Assembly: GCA_950295325.1 (NCBI GenBank)
Contig: OX485804.1
Coordinates: forward strand, 58,282,001-58,346,000
Direction: 5' to 3'
Length of the DNA stretch: 64,000 nt
Source of the DNA: Polytrichum commune
Taxonomy: Eukaryota > Streptophyta > Polytrichopsida > Polytrichales > Polytrichaceae
The notes below the pieces were generated by a model. The model made no database searches. It was not told the DNA's origin and saw only the letters and a list, made by a program, of their open reading frames with translations. Position numbers and translations under genes: made by a program. Shown in pieces: positions 23,981-34,479 of the stretch (position 1 is its first letter; every line of letters starts with the position of its first letter).

Positions 23981-24419
23981 GGGTGCAAGCATGGTAAAGT
24001 GGACCAAAATATGCTCTGGTATACTAAACCCTTAATTTGTTTTGGTTGAATGGCTAAAAGTAGTAGCAAAGTGTTGTTTGAATTGGACATTCTTTCACGG
24101 TGCCCTCTATTGTTGTGTTAAATACTCAACAAATAATATCAAGATGAGATATTTAAAACTTATCATTAAAAGTAATACTCAAAAGCCAATGGCTATATCT
24201 AGCTTTGGACGTAAATTTCATGACCTAACATATGTTGTTATCGTTGTTGTTGGTTTTTCTACATTTTTCTTTTCTTTTCATACTCCTTGATTTCATTCTA
24301 AACTTGAGGTAGAAAATTCAATGTAATTTTATCACATTTCAAACAAATTCTAGAAAGTTGCTTGTCCTATATCACCTACTCGCACACCACTTGCACCGTC
24401 TTTTAAAATTTGCATACTA

Positions 24420-25495
24420 CACCCTAACCTTGATAATATCACACTTGTTATAGAACACCTTGATATTGTCACCTAAAAGTTTGAAACCGATTTCCATAGT
24501 GTAAAACTCCCTCGTTATTATCACTATCACCCTTGATAATGTCACATTTTTTTTTTCAAAATTTGTAGTGTAAGTGTGATAATAACAAGTAACATGGATG
24601 AAAAAAGGCCGGATGGACAACAAATTATATGGATGATGTCGGCATCTTCACCTGCTTCCGCTTGAATCTTGGGTTCTTGAATCTTGAATCTTATGTGCCG
24701 AAGAAGCAACGGTTTCTCTCGCATATCAACTTCTCGCAGCTCCACAGAATGCATATATAAACAATCTTGATAAACGTATGAAGTCCAAAATGGAGGAAGC
24801 AACTTTGGAATTGGGTAGACTCATCGCCGCATTAAATTTGGGTTTGGATGTTGAAGGCAAGCCTGTAGAAAAGCTTTGTCCTTTGGAGTACATAAACATG
24901 GAAGGTGAAGATGATTTTGAGGTGGAATTTTCTACTGAGGAGCTTGTGCAATTAGTGCAAGATGGCGAACAGATTCTTGATTCCATGGAAGTGGACCCAT
25001 TGATTGTTGATAGCAGTGATGATGAGTCTAAAGTAGTGAAGCTAAGCGATGCACAAAAATATGCTAAAGATGTTTTGAATTTTATGGCTAGCCAAGGTTC
25101 TCAGATTTTCAGCACTCATGAGTTGTTAGAAATGGAAAAAATCCATGACAAACTCATTAGAATTGGTGTTGCACATTTAACATCAACAAAACAATGTGAC
25201 ATTAGAAGCTTCTTTGTCTCTAGTGAGAGGTCTTTACTTGATCTCAATGACACATTATGATGTGCTCTTGTTGTTATTCACAATTTTGAATTAGATTTTA
25301 CATTCAAAAACATTGAAGTCTCGTATTTGTTAATTGTAATTATTTTTTTAAAATTGTAATTATATTTTGATTTTCTACATATTTTTTGATAATATCACAT
25401 TATGCACAAAATGTGACATTATCAAGTATGTCACACCTTGTTTATATCACACTTTTTGGTGAAACGGAGGGTGTGACATTATCAAGGTTAGGGTG
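24420..25495 (+). mobile_element. pogo/Tigger-type (Tc1/mariner) element, internally deleted
   Basis: TIRs of about 25 bp differ by one base: left CACCCTAACCTTGATAATAT, right (complemented) CACCCTAACCTTGATAATGT, each followed by CACA. TA lies outside each end (24418-24419 and 25496-25497), the target of Tc1/mariner elements. The motif TTGATAATGTCACA and variants recur several times inside both ends as subterminal repeats. It carries only the tail of a transposase gene. It sits inside a family T element. Confidence 0.88.
24778..25260 (+). pseudogene. C-terminal part of a pogo/Tigger (CENP-B-like) transposase
   Basis: A 160-codon open frame that resembles the acidic tail of pogo/Tigger and CENP-B-like proteins. 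It has the CPLEYINMEGED segment, then EELVQLV, a Ser/Asp/Glu-rich linker (IVDSSDDESK) and a helical end finishing with CDIRSFF, where relatives end in an I-x-x-FF motif. In-frame codons continue upstream (AYQLLAAPQNAYINNL) to a stop near 24690, so the Met at 24778 is probably not a true start. The DNA-binding and DDE catalytic domains are absent; the element is about 1.1 kb where a full one needs roughly 2 kb or more. No stop codons have accumulated, which suggests the deletion or insertion is fairly recent. Confidence 0.7.
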
Positions 25496-25673
25496 TATTA
25501 CTAAAACCATTTGTTGTCAACATAAATCACTTGACTTTGTATATGAATATGTTTTTAGAATGTTTACGAATCTTCTTCTATTACAAATTTCAAAATTAGT
25601 ATACAGTTTTGAATCATTTTCAATTAAACCTTTGCAGGGATCAGGAGCTGTCCACTTTACCGTGCTTGCACCC

Positions 25674-26050
25674 AACTCATACTAATCATGTCGTTTATAT
25701 TCTAGGAAAAGTGGGCTAGTATAAAAAAGTAACCATTTGAGTCAAATCTACCTTATACATCTCACAATGCCTATGACAACTGGATGCCATCACATGCAAA
25801 AATGTTCCATCTCAGCAGTGAATGTGATTCAGACACTGAAAGCTGGTGTGCTATAGAAAGGTTCTTCTGATATTGCACAAAAGTTCCCAGTTCTGAGTAC
25901 ACTGATTATCCCAATTAGTGCAAGTGGTACTCATTCTTGAAACATGCACTATTTTGTCAAATGTCGAAATTAATGAGGACTGAGATTTTTACTGAGTGGT
26001 ATTAAATAAATTCATGAATACATGCTCATTTACCATACAATCTCAAGAAA
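25674..26050. other. no recognised feature
   Basis: No gene or bounded element seen between the family T and PIF/Harbinger copies. Confidence 0.4.
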
Positions 26051-26054
26051 GTTA

Positions 26055-26550
26055 GGGCCGCTTCACACATGAGACTGAGAGCTTGTGACCATTACACTTT
26101 AAGCACTCTCATTGGTGGAAAAGGTGCAGCCGGTCCAAGTTCGCTTCACACTACGCTTGAAGGACCAACGGAGTATGTGAATGTAAGATGGATGTAAAGT
26201 TCACATGGATACCTACATGGCATGGAATGGATCATGTTTCATGGTCACTTGGACTATTCTCAAAAACCACCTCTTGGAGGTAGGCTTAACACAAAACCGG
26301 GAGACCATGGCACTCTGAACACTCACAACCGTTGATTTATTCTATTTTATCATGTGTGATGACCCGCACGAATAGAAACTCATTGAAATAACATTTGGTC
26401 GAGGGCCTTGTCACATATGATTGCACACTTCACTTGAGGGTCCTTGACAACACTACATGATTTTAGAAGTGCCTTGGGACGGCCTTTGGACACTTTCTTT
26501 TGGGTTCTCACAATGAGGTCACAGCTCTTGGCTCGTGTGTGAAGTGCCCC
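26055..26550 (+). mobile_element. PIF/Harbinger MITE, single-unit form (496 bp)
   Basis: The left end GGGCCGCTTCACACATGAG pairs with a right end of GTGTGAAGTGCCCC, and TTA lies outside both (26052-26054 and 26551-26553). It aligns along its length with one unit plus tail of the 13670-14894 element, including GGATCATGTTTCATGGTCAC and TTCTATTTTATCATG. Non-coding. Confidence 0.88.
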
Positions 26551-26553
26551 TTA

Positions 26554-27296
26554 GTATGTGCTCTAAGGTGCTTGTAGAATGATAAAATAAACTATATGCA
26601 AACCTATGTTTGTCAGTGAATGGTGCCGGTACTTGCAGTGAATAGTGTTGCTATCGATAACATTTTCAATGAATAATACTAAGATGAATAATACTCCCTA
26701 GATCTTTTGGTGACACTACTTTCATAACATAAAAAAATTTAGTATCACCTTCACTAATTTCCCACACACACTATTAGCCCTCCTCCCTCACTAATTGGGA
26801 TAATTAGTGTGGTATGCAAGTCAAAGGCTAAGGTAGAATTCTTAACAAAATTGGGAAGACCGATGACCATTGCACTTTCTCCCCGGTGCATTATGAATGT
26901 GAAATTCATCATGTAAGTTACTTGTAAGCTACAGCACAAAAAATGAATCTAATAAGCTGATTTGAAGGACAGTCACAAAAGCTGATTCATCAAACAATAA
27001 AGAGAAATGGACCCAATCCACAAACAAACAATAAGGGAGGGTGGCAACCCCACTTTAAATCGCCTAGCTTGTGTTAGGACACTAACTTAGGCACACTTGA
27101 AATGAAGTTTGTAAGGACAAGAAGTAGACGGCGAGGACTGTCATCAACATGAGACTCTTTCACTGTGCTTGAATGACGGTGTGGGGCAGCCTTGAAGCAA
27201 GGAAGTGACAATTTGATTCAATTAACACGATACTTACATCTGACCATGATCATGACCGTCATGTGCTTTTCCCAACTCTATCCATTAAGCCTACTC
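26554..27296. other. no recognised feature
   Basis: No supported gene. Some AATAGTGTTGC-type short repeats near 26620-26690. Confidence 0.4.
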
Positions 27297-27319
27297 TTAG
27301 GGCCGGTTTATACTATGGA

Positions 27320-28393
27320 CATGCCACTTTGATATAGGGAAACCCCTATATTACCTCCTTTAGCTTAATAGAGGGTCGAAGTCGCATGCTAGTATAGGGG
27401 AAATAGGGATGCCATACAAATGCGCAGTAAACATAAGGAATTGTTGTATTGTGAGGAGGCCACGAGCCTGTAATCAAACCAATGCGTGCAAATGTTTGTA
27501 TTGCTTCGCCTACATAATTCCTTCGAGGGAGAAATCTGTTAGAATTTGTTGATAGTCATTCTTTTCCCACCCAATAACGGAGAAGTCCGCCTCGTCCGGC
27601 GTTGTGTTTGGGAACACTGTCGCAAGTCCTCCACAAAACTCGAGAAGTCCCTTGAAGCGACCATTGGTAGGAGCCCAACCCTTGTCCAAACTTGTTCGCT
27701 TAGCACTACACTAGTTGACACTCAAAGCAAACTGAGGTACGTGCGTAGCAAGTCACGATGGTCTCGCTCGATCTGTTCGGTTGAAGAAGGTGCCCACCCA
27801 ATTGCAATAAGGCGAGGCCTAAATTGGAGAATCAGACATGAAACTTCATAGGTTTATGTCTTGATGAGCATATATGATAGAACTAGTAACAATTCAACAT
27901 TGTTGTCGGGTTCACTGTCCGAGTCTCGCTAAGCAATAACCCCAGAGATCCCATCCACCAAACCGGCAAACAAACATGCAATCGAACCCTCCAAGGCACC
28001 AACTTCATCAAAGATTCGATAACAAACCCTCCAAGGTCTTGCAGACATGCCCACACATCACTAACGTTTACAAAACATGATCCACGCAAAACCGTGTTAG
28101 ACTAGTCAATCGCAGCAATGGCAGCTTCGTCATGTGGTCCTGAAACATTGCAGAGTCCATTCAAGGTCACAATGAATGTTTGGAGTTGTGATGCTTGCTG
28201 ACCAATGAGAGTGTTTAGACCTTGAAGGCGGGACACGACTTCAACTAGCTCCGTTGCGATTCGGTCTAAAGCAAGCATGACACACCCACTAGATCGTGTT
28301 TGGCTTGCAGTCCTTAATATAGGGTCGACGACACCTACTAATATAGAGAAAATAAGGAATTCTTATCCGATTTCCCTATATTAAAGTGGCATG
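27320..28393 (-). mobile_element. hAT-type element, 1074 bp, nested in the PIF/Harbinger TIR region
   Basis: The ends are CATGCCACTTTGATATAGGG and, complemented, CATGCCACTTTAATATAGGG. An 8 bp target duplication ACTATGGA is found at 27312-27319 and 28394-28401; 8 bp and CA...TG termini are typical of hAT elements. The target is part of the host element's own TIR. Remnants of a hAT-like protein are readable on the minus strand near its left end. Confidence 0.82.
27511..27695 (-). pseudogene. hAT transposase dimerisation-region remnant
   Basis: The minus strand reads GLATVFPNTTPDEADFSVIG followed by WEKNDYQQILTDFSLEGIM. This resembles the C-terminal hAT dimerisation region, where a P-x-S/T-N, E-x-x-FS core is followed by R-x-x-L and a leucine-rich end. 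Stops separate it from other frames. Another minus-strand piece at about 28110-28280 (LVEVVSRLQGLNTLIGQQAS) may be a further part of the protein or unrelated captured DNA. Confidence 0.5.
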
Positions 28394-28861
28394 ACTATGG
28401 ACCATGGAAGAGGGCCTTTTTTAATGGTCCAAGTTCATGGTCCGACTTCTTAAAAAACTAGTTTTAAAAAGCCTTGGGCCCTTCACTAGGTGTAAACCAA
28501 ATGTGGACCAAAAGAAATGGCCATGGACCAAAAAGTGAAGGTGTTGATTAATATATGCAAAAAATAGCAGTTTAAAAAAAAAATCAACTTTGACCATTCT
28601 CTTGGCTTCAATAGTCTTCTCTTGGCCTCACTTATTGTTTTTGTTTGTTTTCACTTTAAATTCCAACAAACATGGTTGCAATGGAGGAGAGGAGGAGCCT
28701 TGTTTTGCTTTTAGGATTATACATGTTTTTTGTACATGCTTGTGAAACATATTGTGGACATTCAAACATTACTTTTGCAAGGAGAGTAGGAGATCTTCGC
28801 AATTTTGAGCTTGGTTTATAAGAGCATCGGGCATAGAAAAAAAAACATATAGAGTCGAGAA

Positions 28862-29710
28862 TGGATGTCCGGATTTGTGAACCGCTTGTTATTGGGGTCG
28901 TGGACAGAAATAGAATTTAGAAAACGAACTCAAGTGAAATATAATACTTTCAAATTTTTGTGTGAGAGGTTGGTCCCGTATTTGAAGAAAAATGACACTC
29001 AATTTAGAGGTACTATGCCGGTGCAAGAGAGGGTAGCAATGTCATTACATAGGTTAATAATTGGCAATGGACTACAAACATGGGAGACTTGTATAGAATT
29101 TATAAGAACACATTATCAAAAACCGTGAAGGGATTTTGTAGGGCTATTGGGAAACATTTGCAACATGTTTTTATATAAACTCCAAATGAATCGCACTTTA
29201 GGGTTTTAGTAGCAAGGTTCGAACAACTGCATGATATATTGTATATTATAAGGACAATAGATGGTTCATATATTCTTGTTTTAGCTCCAGTAGTCGGTGG
29301 AGAAAACTATTATTGTAGAAAGTCATTTCATTTAACAATTTTATAGAGAATTGTTGGATCAATATGTTTTGGAATTATGAATTCGGATGAACATGAAATC
29401 TATACAATTGGATTGTTTACAAGTGGCGAGAATCATACGGGCATATATAGAAAAGAAATTCCAGTTGTATAAACTTGTAGGAGACGTTGCGTATCCGGTG
29501 AGGCCTTGGATGTATTGTCCGCTTAAGGGTACGAAGGTTGTATTATCATGGAAGGAGGCAAACCGAAATTTGATCTAGTCTTCAAACATGTGTGTAGAAA
29601 AAACGTTTGATATTTTAAAGGGTAGATGGAGGCTGATAATAAAGAAATTAGAGGTACCTTTGATGATTTTGTAAGATATTGTAGCAACATGCATACTTAT
29701 ATATTGTGAA
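28862..29710 (+). pseudogene. PIF/Harbinger transposase, frameshifted
   Basis: Frame pieces in order match the HARBI1/PIF transposase. First an N-terminal stretch at 28865-29128 (FKFLCERLVPYLKKNDTQFR, then VQERVAMSLHRL). Then IRTIDGSYILVLAP near 29250-29300, the first catalytic Asp region (family IDGTHI), followed by YYCRKSFH. Then a DVAYPVRPWMYCPLKG stretch at about 29480-29530, the GDAGYPL region, and FDLVFKHVCRK with FKGRWRL near 29570-29630, the last catalytic region. The frame breaks after codon 86, and stops appear before and after the IDG segment. Related sequences are functional nucleases; this copy is not. Confidence 0.8.
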
Positions 29711-30339
29711 TAATGAAAGGATTTAAGGGGTTAGAATTGTAGAAGCAAAAAGTAAAGTTGTCAAACTAATTATTTATTGAAAGATAATTACGATAAGGTT
29801 GGAAATTGCATGGAGAAAAAACTAGAATTGTCGAAGTGAGAAAAATGATTTTAGCTAGGGAAGACGCTCCAATTGTAGAAGAGGTAAATGATGTAGATTG
29901 TTTTTTTTTTTTTAAAATTATTGAGAGGAAATGAAAAGACACATGACTTCTAAGGGGAGCCAAAATGATGTACAACTTACTGGTAGAAAATATGTGACAA
30001 CACAAAATACGAAACATATTTGGTATATTAGATATTGATATTGATACTAAAACTAATACATAAGAGTAGTAATCAAAATTTATCTAAGAGAGCAACAAGA
30101 TTTGTATGCATATTTTTGAAGAAATGAGTAGATTCATGGAATGACACAAGAAAAACTCTAGAATTACCTACAAGTTATTATATTAAAGTTTTGAACTTCT
30201 TTTGAATAATTAATTAATCTTTATCTTGTGATATAGTTGTTATTGGCGTAATAACTGCTATTGTTTGAGAGAATATAAACGTAGATGAAATAACATTTTC
30301 TGGAAATGATCTGTCGCACAAGCTAAAATATGATTATGC

Positions 30340-31040
30340 ATACTTGTTCTATGTGAGCCCAAAATGGTGCCCACATGTGGTGATTAACTCTTCGGAACCA
30401 ATTTTAGTTTGACTTTGAGGTATTATGATTATTCACAAAACATAAAAAGAGTGAAGTGTGGTGTGGATTTAAGTTTAGGCATTAGAATGTGTGGCGTGGT
30501 TATTCCAAGGTTTGAATTCAATAAGAGTATGCCTTGATATTGTGAGTAGGGGGTAAGGTGAAGCAAGGTGAGCTCCGCGGGTTAAATGCCCACTTTTGGA
30601 TCCACCTTGTTAGTTTAGGAAGAAGGAAGCTTGGTGGAAGGGGATTAGTCCCTACTTTAGAGGTGAAGGTTAAGGGATTGTGATTGGAGGTGCTAATCCT
30701 CTCACCCTATCCTCACCTCCCTCTCTCCCTCTTTACTACTTAAGGTGGTTTCTCTCTCATTTTCCTCTCTCTTCATCAAGCGCTCTCAAGGGAGCAAGTT
30801 CTTAAGAGCTTGAGCCACGTGTGTAGGTTATTAGTTTTAGTGAATTTAATTAGTTAAGCTCTCTCCCTCATTGTCTCTCAAGGGTGTGAGCTCTTAGAGC
30901 TTGAGACAAGGTGGGTGAAGTAAGTAGCTCTTAGAGTAGTTGTGTGTTAGATTAGTTTAGTTCATTAGTGGTTTAGTTTAGCTCATTTAGCCAAAGTGCA
31001 AAGAAGAAAGGAATTAGTGGATGCTTGATTAGCACCTAAG
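30340..31040 (+). mobile_element. possible LTR and primer-binding-site region
   Basis: A promoter-like stretch with pyrimidine-rich DNA (CTCTCTCATTTTCCTCTC) is followed by paired GCTCTCAAGGGAGC-type and GAGCTTGAG blocks. At 31041 comes TGGTATCA, which equals the first eight bases of the initiator-Met tRNA binding site common in plant LTR retrotransposons. I could not find TG...CA ends or a second LTR. Weak call. Confidence 0.3.
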
Positions 31041-31058
31041 GTGGTATCATTTAAGTGA

Positions 31059-31410
31059 GCCAGCTAGTTAAGTCTGGTTGCTACATACAAACTGCTGCCG
31101 AGCCAGCTAGTTAAGCCTGGTTGCTACATACAACTCTGCTGCCGAGCCACAAGGGTCAGCTGGTTAAGCCTGGTTGCTACATACAAACTGCTGCCGAGCC
31201 GACTGGTCAGCTAGTTAAGCCTGGTTGCTACATACAACTTTGCTGCCGAGCCACAAGGGTCAGCTGGTTAAGCCTGGTTGCTACATACAAACTGTTGCCG
31301 AGCCGACTGGTCAGTTGATTAAGCCTAGTTGCTACATACAACTTTGCTGCCGAGCCACAAGGGTCAGCTGGTTAAGCCTGGTTGCTACATACAACTTTGC
31401 TGCCGAGCCA
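31059..31410. repeat. 52 bp tandem repeat with a 104 bp higher-order unit
   Basis: Seven units share GTCAGCTGGTTAAGCCTGG and TTGCTACATACAA with TGCCGAGCC. Two unit types alternate over most of the array (one with AAACTGCTGCC and GACTG, one with ACTTTGCTGCC and CACAAGG), giving a dimeric period of about 104 bp. Units are very similar, so amplification was recent relative to its surroundings. Frames across it are repeat translations. Confidence 0.85.
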
Positions 31411-31670
31411 AATCTTGGATTAAGCCGGTTTAAGCCTTGTTAGGCCTTCACTTAACGAGTTAATAAATATAAACCTTAGATGCCTCCCCACAAATTAACC
31501 TTGAACCACAAGAGACTATTTTAGAGTATATTAAGACTTAGGTAAGTATTGGATTCATTAGGCTAGGTAGGGCATGTGTGACTTTTAAATGTATTTGGTA
31601 CTTAAACCATTGAGAAAAGTGTTTTTCAACACTTGAACCTATTGGTCAAAATAAATCACTTGGATTACTA

Positions 31671-31895
31671 ATGGAGAAGGTGGAGGACATCCGCGGTGGC
31701 GAGACAGAGGAGGTTAGGCCAAGGGAGAAAATGGAGGACTCTAGTAATGGAAGAGTGAAGGAGGGGATAATCAAAAGCCAAAGGAGAATATCTTTGAGAG
31801 CTTGTGTTGCCAAGGCTGCCGGTTGGACCCTTGAGAAGGCCAAGTCGGCTACAAGTCAAGAGGCTACCATTAATAAACGAAGTGATTCAAAATAA
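31671..31895 (+). CDS. 74-codon frame of unknown function
   Basis: A hydrophilic, Lys/Glu/Arg-rich frame (MEKVEDIRGGETEEVRP start) downstream of the tandem repeat. If the upstream region is an LTR and leader, this could be the start of a gag frame. I do not recognise it and see no zinc knuckle or protease motif. It may be chance. Confidence 0.2.
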   Translation: MEKVEDIRGGETEEVRPREKMEDSSNGRVKEGIIKSQRRISLRACVAKAAGWTLEKAKSATSQEATINKRSDSK

Positions 31896-32708
31896 CATGA
31901 ATGCCTTGGGATGTGAAGTGAGCATTTTCAATACACAAACAATACATGTGATTCTCAACACCATCACCCGGACTAGGACGCTTAAGGGTGGTGGGTTTGG
32001 CCTCACATTCTACTACCATGCTATTCATTCAATTATCCAAATCATTTATATTCTTACTTTCTATGTTATCTAGAAACTTTATTTGCCCTCTTATCATGCA
32101 TGTATTTTTTCATAATGCATTCTTATATTTTACTACAAGACAACCATAAATAATTAAAATATTTTATTGCAGCTATCAAACGACTATGTAATTTGATCCA
32201 AGTGTTTACACTTGCAAAAAAATAACAAATTGTAAAACAATGTTAGAATATAGCAGAAGACTTGGTCTATAAAAAAAATATTGAATTGTAAATACAATGT
32301 AGATTAGTAAGTACAATATAAATTAATAACTACATAATAAACATTAGACAAAGAAGGTTGAACGAAATAGATGCTAAATAACTAGTAATTAACTGGCGTG
32401 GTTGGTGGTGTTTTGAAAGAAATCGACACGGATTTAAAACCTCATTTTGGGAAGAGAGGGGCATAAGAGCCAAGACCTTCTACGGCTTCTCATACGGTCC
32501 ACATACGCTCTTATACATCCGCAATCAACCTCTCCTAAGCTTAATCTTGGTAGTTGTTTTTTGTTATTTCAAAAAATTACTAATGTTACAAAACAAATAT
32601 CTTGTTTATTTGTTGTTTTAGTAAAAATTTCATCCATCTTGTCTCAAATAGCAATAAGATAATGCACCTCAAAGTTCCTCAAAGTCCCTCCATTTTGTCT
32701 TTACTGTC

Positions 32709-33200
32709 TTAGCCTTCTTCTTCAGATTCACCAACATTAATACAATTATCATTTTTTGTTTCTTCTTTTAAAACTTGCATTATCATCTTTTTAAGATCAA
32801 GTTTTGTTAGTGTTGTTGTTGCTACTGTTGGAGTTGTTATTGTTGCTTCAAATCTTGAAAATATGCCAAGTTTAGGATGCTTCTTTATTTGTCGATTATG
32901 CAAAAAAATATACATTGGTAGAGGACGAAATGCACTAGAAAGAGAGGGAAATAAATTATAACCATGTAATATTTTAGTAATTGACGATTGGTTACTCTTA
33001 AAAATTTAAGTAATGTATTCCATCCATTTTATATCTTGTGACACTCTTCTTGTTACTTTATACATGATTCTTCATCTGTTGTATAACCCTTCATTATTGC
33101 CATAATAAATCACACACCATTACACAAACCATGCTACAACAGGCTCAAAATACAAATGAGAGCTTGCTCAATACAACAATCTTATATACAATTTTTGGTT
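32709..33200 (-). pseudogene. possible second frame of the PIF/Harbinger element
   Basis: The minus strand has a 68-codon frame (YIFLHNRQIKKHPKLGIFSR, then a Thr-rich stretch and an acidic end) with interrupted similar-looking codons upstream. PIF/Harbinger elements usually encode a second, Myb-like protein in opposite orientation, and position and strand fit. I see no clear Myb helix pattern, so identity rests mainly on location. Confidence 0.25.
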
Positions 33201-33727
33201 AATTTAACGTTTTACAATTTTATTGTATATTGTAATTCAAATTTTTACTGTTTTAATGTTGTTGATTGTTCTAATACTTCAATGTTATCTAACATTCTAC
33301 TAATTTAATTTAATTTTCTATTTTTAGTTAATTTAATGTTTTTTTTGCTTTTTGGAATTTAGATGTTATACTGGTTTTTTTTAAGTATTAACATTTTTTT
33401 ATCTGAAGGGCAACCGTCATATTATACACAATCCCCCCCAAAAAATCAATAATTTTTTTTTATTAAAATGGCATTTCTCTATCATGGGCCATTGTTTTTT
33501 CCTACCAAACCACCTCTCTTGCCTCTCTCACCACAAAACATGTTGGATCATGTCAGTGCATTTATTAGGCCTAAAAAATTGTATTTTGGGACCTCGACCT
33601 CCATGGTCCATTTGCCATTTTCTCCTTAATGTAAATTGAAGTGGTCCCGGGATGAGTTCAACAACCAATCAACGCTCTTACAACGCCCTGGTCCGACTTC
33701 CTGGTCCATAGTGTAAACCGGTCCTTA

Positions 33728-34475
33728 TGTCATTTGAAGCTCATCTACTACGGGCCTCAATAATTTTATTCATTTATTATTATTTTAGTTTTTATAAAAA
33801 TAAACCTCATAACTGGTTGCTTAATCAAGTGGAGAAGACTTCCAACAATTTTCTTGCGTTTTTATCCACGCAACAGATGATTCATTCATAATCTTTAGTT
33901 TACATCCATGAGTATATTGGTTACGTTCATAATTGATGAATTTAGAAGGTTGTCTTAGTGCATCGCAACTTGTCATGCACTTTCTTTTGGTTGGTTATGT
34001 AGTTCATAAGGACTACCAAGTCCATTTTCCCACTATAATGTAAATGTCATCTCTACACCAACGTTTCAAATATATTTTGTAAAATTCACAACATATTTGT
34101 ACAATTGGATGTATTATCCAAACTCTAAGAGAGGGTGTCACAAATTGTTTAAGAGGACGCAATGAAATACGCGTATAATAAAATAAAAGAATAACATCGG
34201 TACCTTTAATTTACATTGACGTGAATGGGAGCCCATTCTTCCTTACCTTGATCATGTTTCACCAGGCGTCATGGTAGGCATACTTCCCACCTTCCGGGAG
34301 GTGGGCTTCATAAAGTAATAGTTTCAAGGCAATGTGTCTTTTGTGAGCATTTCCTGTCATTGGTTATTGTGTTTGAGTTCATGGGGGCATGTTAACAAGG
34401 GCTTGGTTATTGTCGAGCTTTCTTTTATTTAGGACAAGGTATGTGAGGTATTTTATGGTTATTTGATGTATGTGT
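33728..34475. other. no recognised feature
   Basis: AT-rich. A short inverted repeat CCCACCTTCCGGGAGGTGGG lies near 34290. It is followed by the end of LINE fragment B. Confidence 0.4.
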
Positions 34476-34479
34476 TTCA

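Larger units (their letters stand above)
23981..25673. mobile_element. inverted-repeat element, family T (copy c), carrying a pogo insertion
   Basis: Ends are GGGTGCAAGCATGGTAAAGT and, complemented, GGGTGCAAGCACGGTAAAGT. Removing the 1076 bp pogo element and one TA leaves 615 bp, in line with copies of 607 and 586 bp. The internal order is inverted relative to copies a and b. No clear target duplication outside the ends. Confidence 0.8.
27300..33724 (+). mobile_element. PIF/Harbinger element of 6.4 kb with nested insertions
   Basis: The left end GGGCCGGTTTATACTATGGA and the complemented right end GGACCGGTTTACACTATGGA form the TIR. TTA flanks both sides (27297-27299 and 33725-33727). A broken PIF/Harbinger transposase lies at 28862-29710 in the plus orientation. 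A hAT element is inserted 20 bp from the left end, and a tandem array with LTR-like DNA occupies about 30340-31900, which explains the large size. A possible second open frame is on the minus strand near 32700-33200. The element is defunct. Confidence 0.82.

Noticed and set aside
31059-31410. Possible CRISPR-like array
   Set aside because: The units are contiguous tandem repeats without unique spacers, and the DNA is plant nuclear in character.
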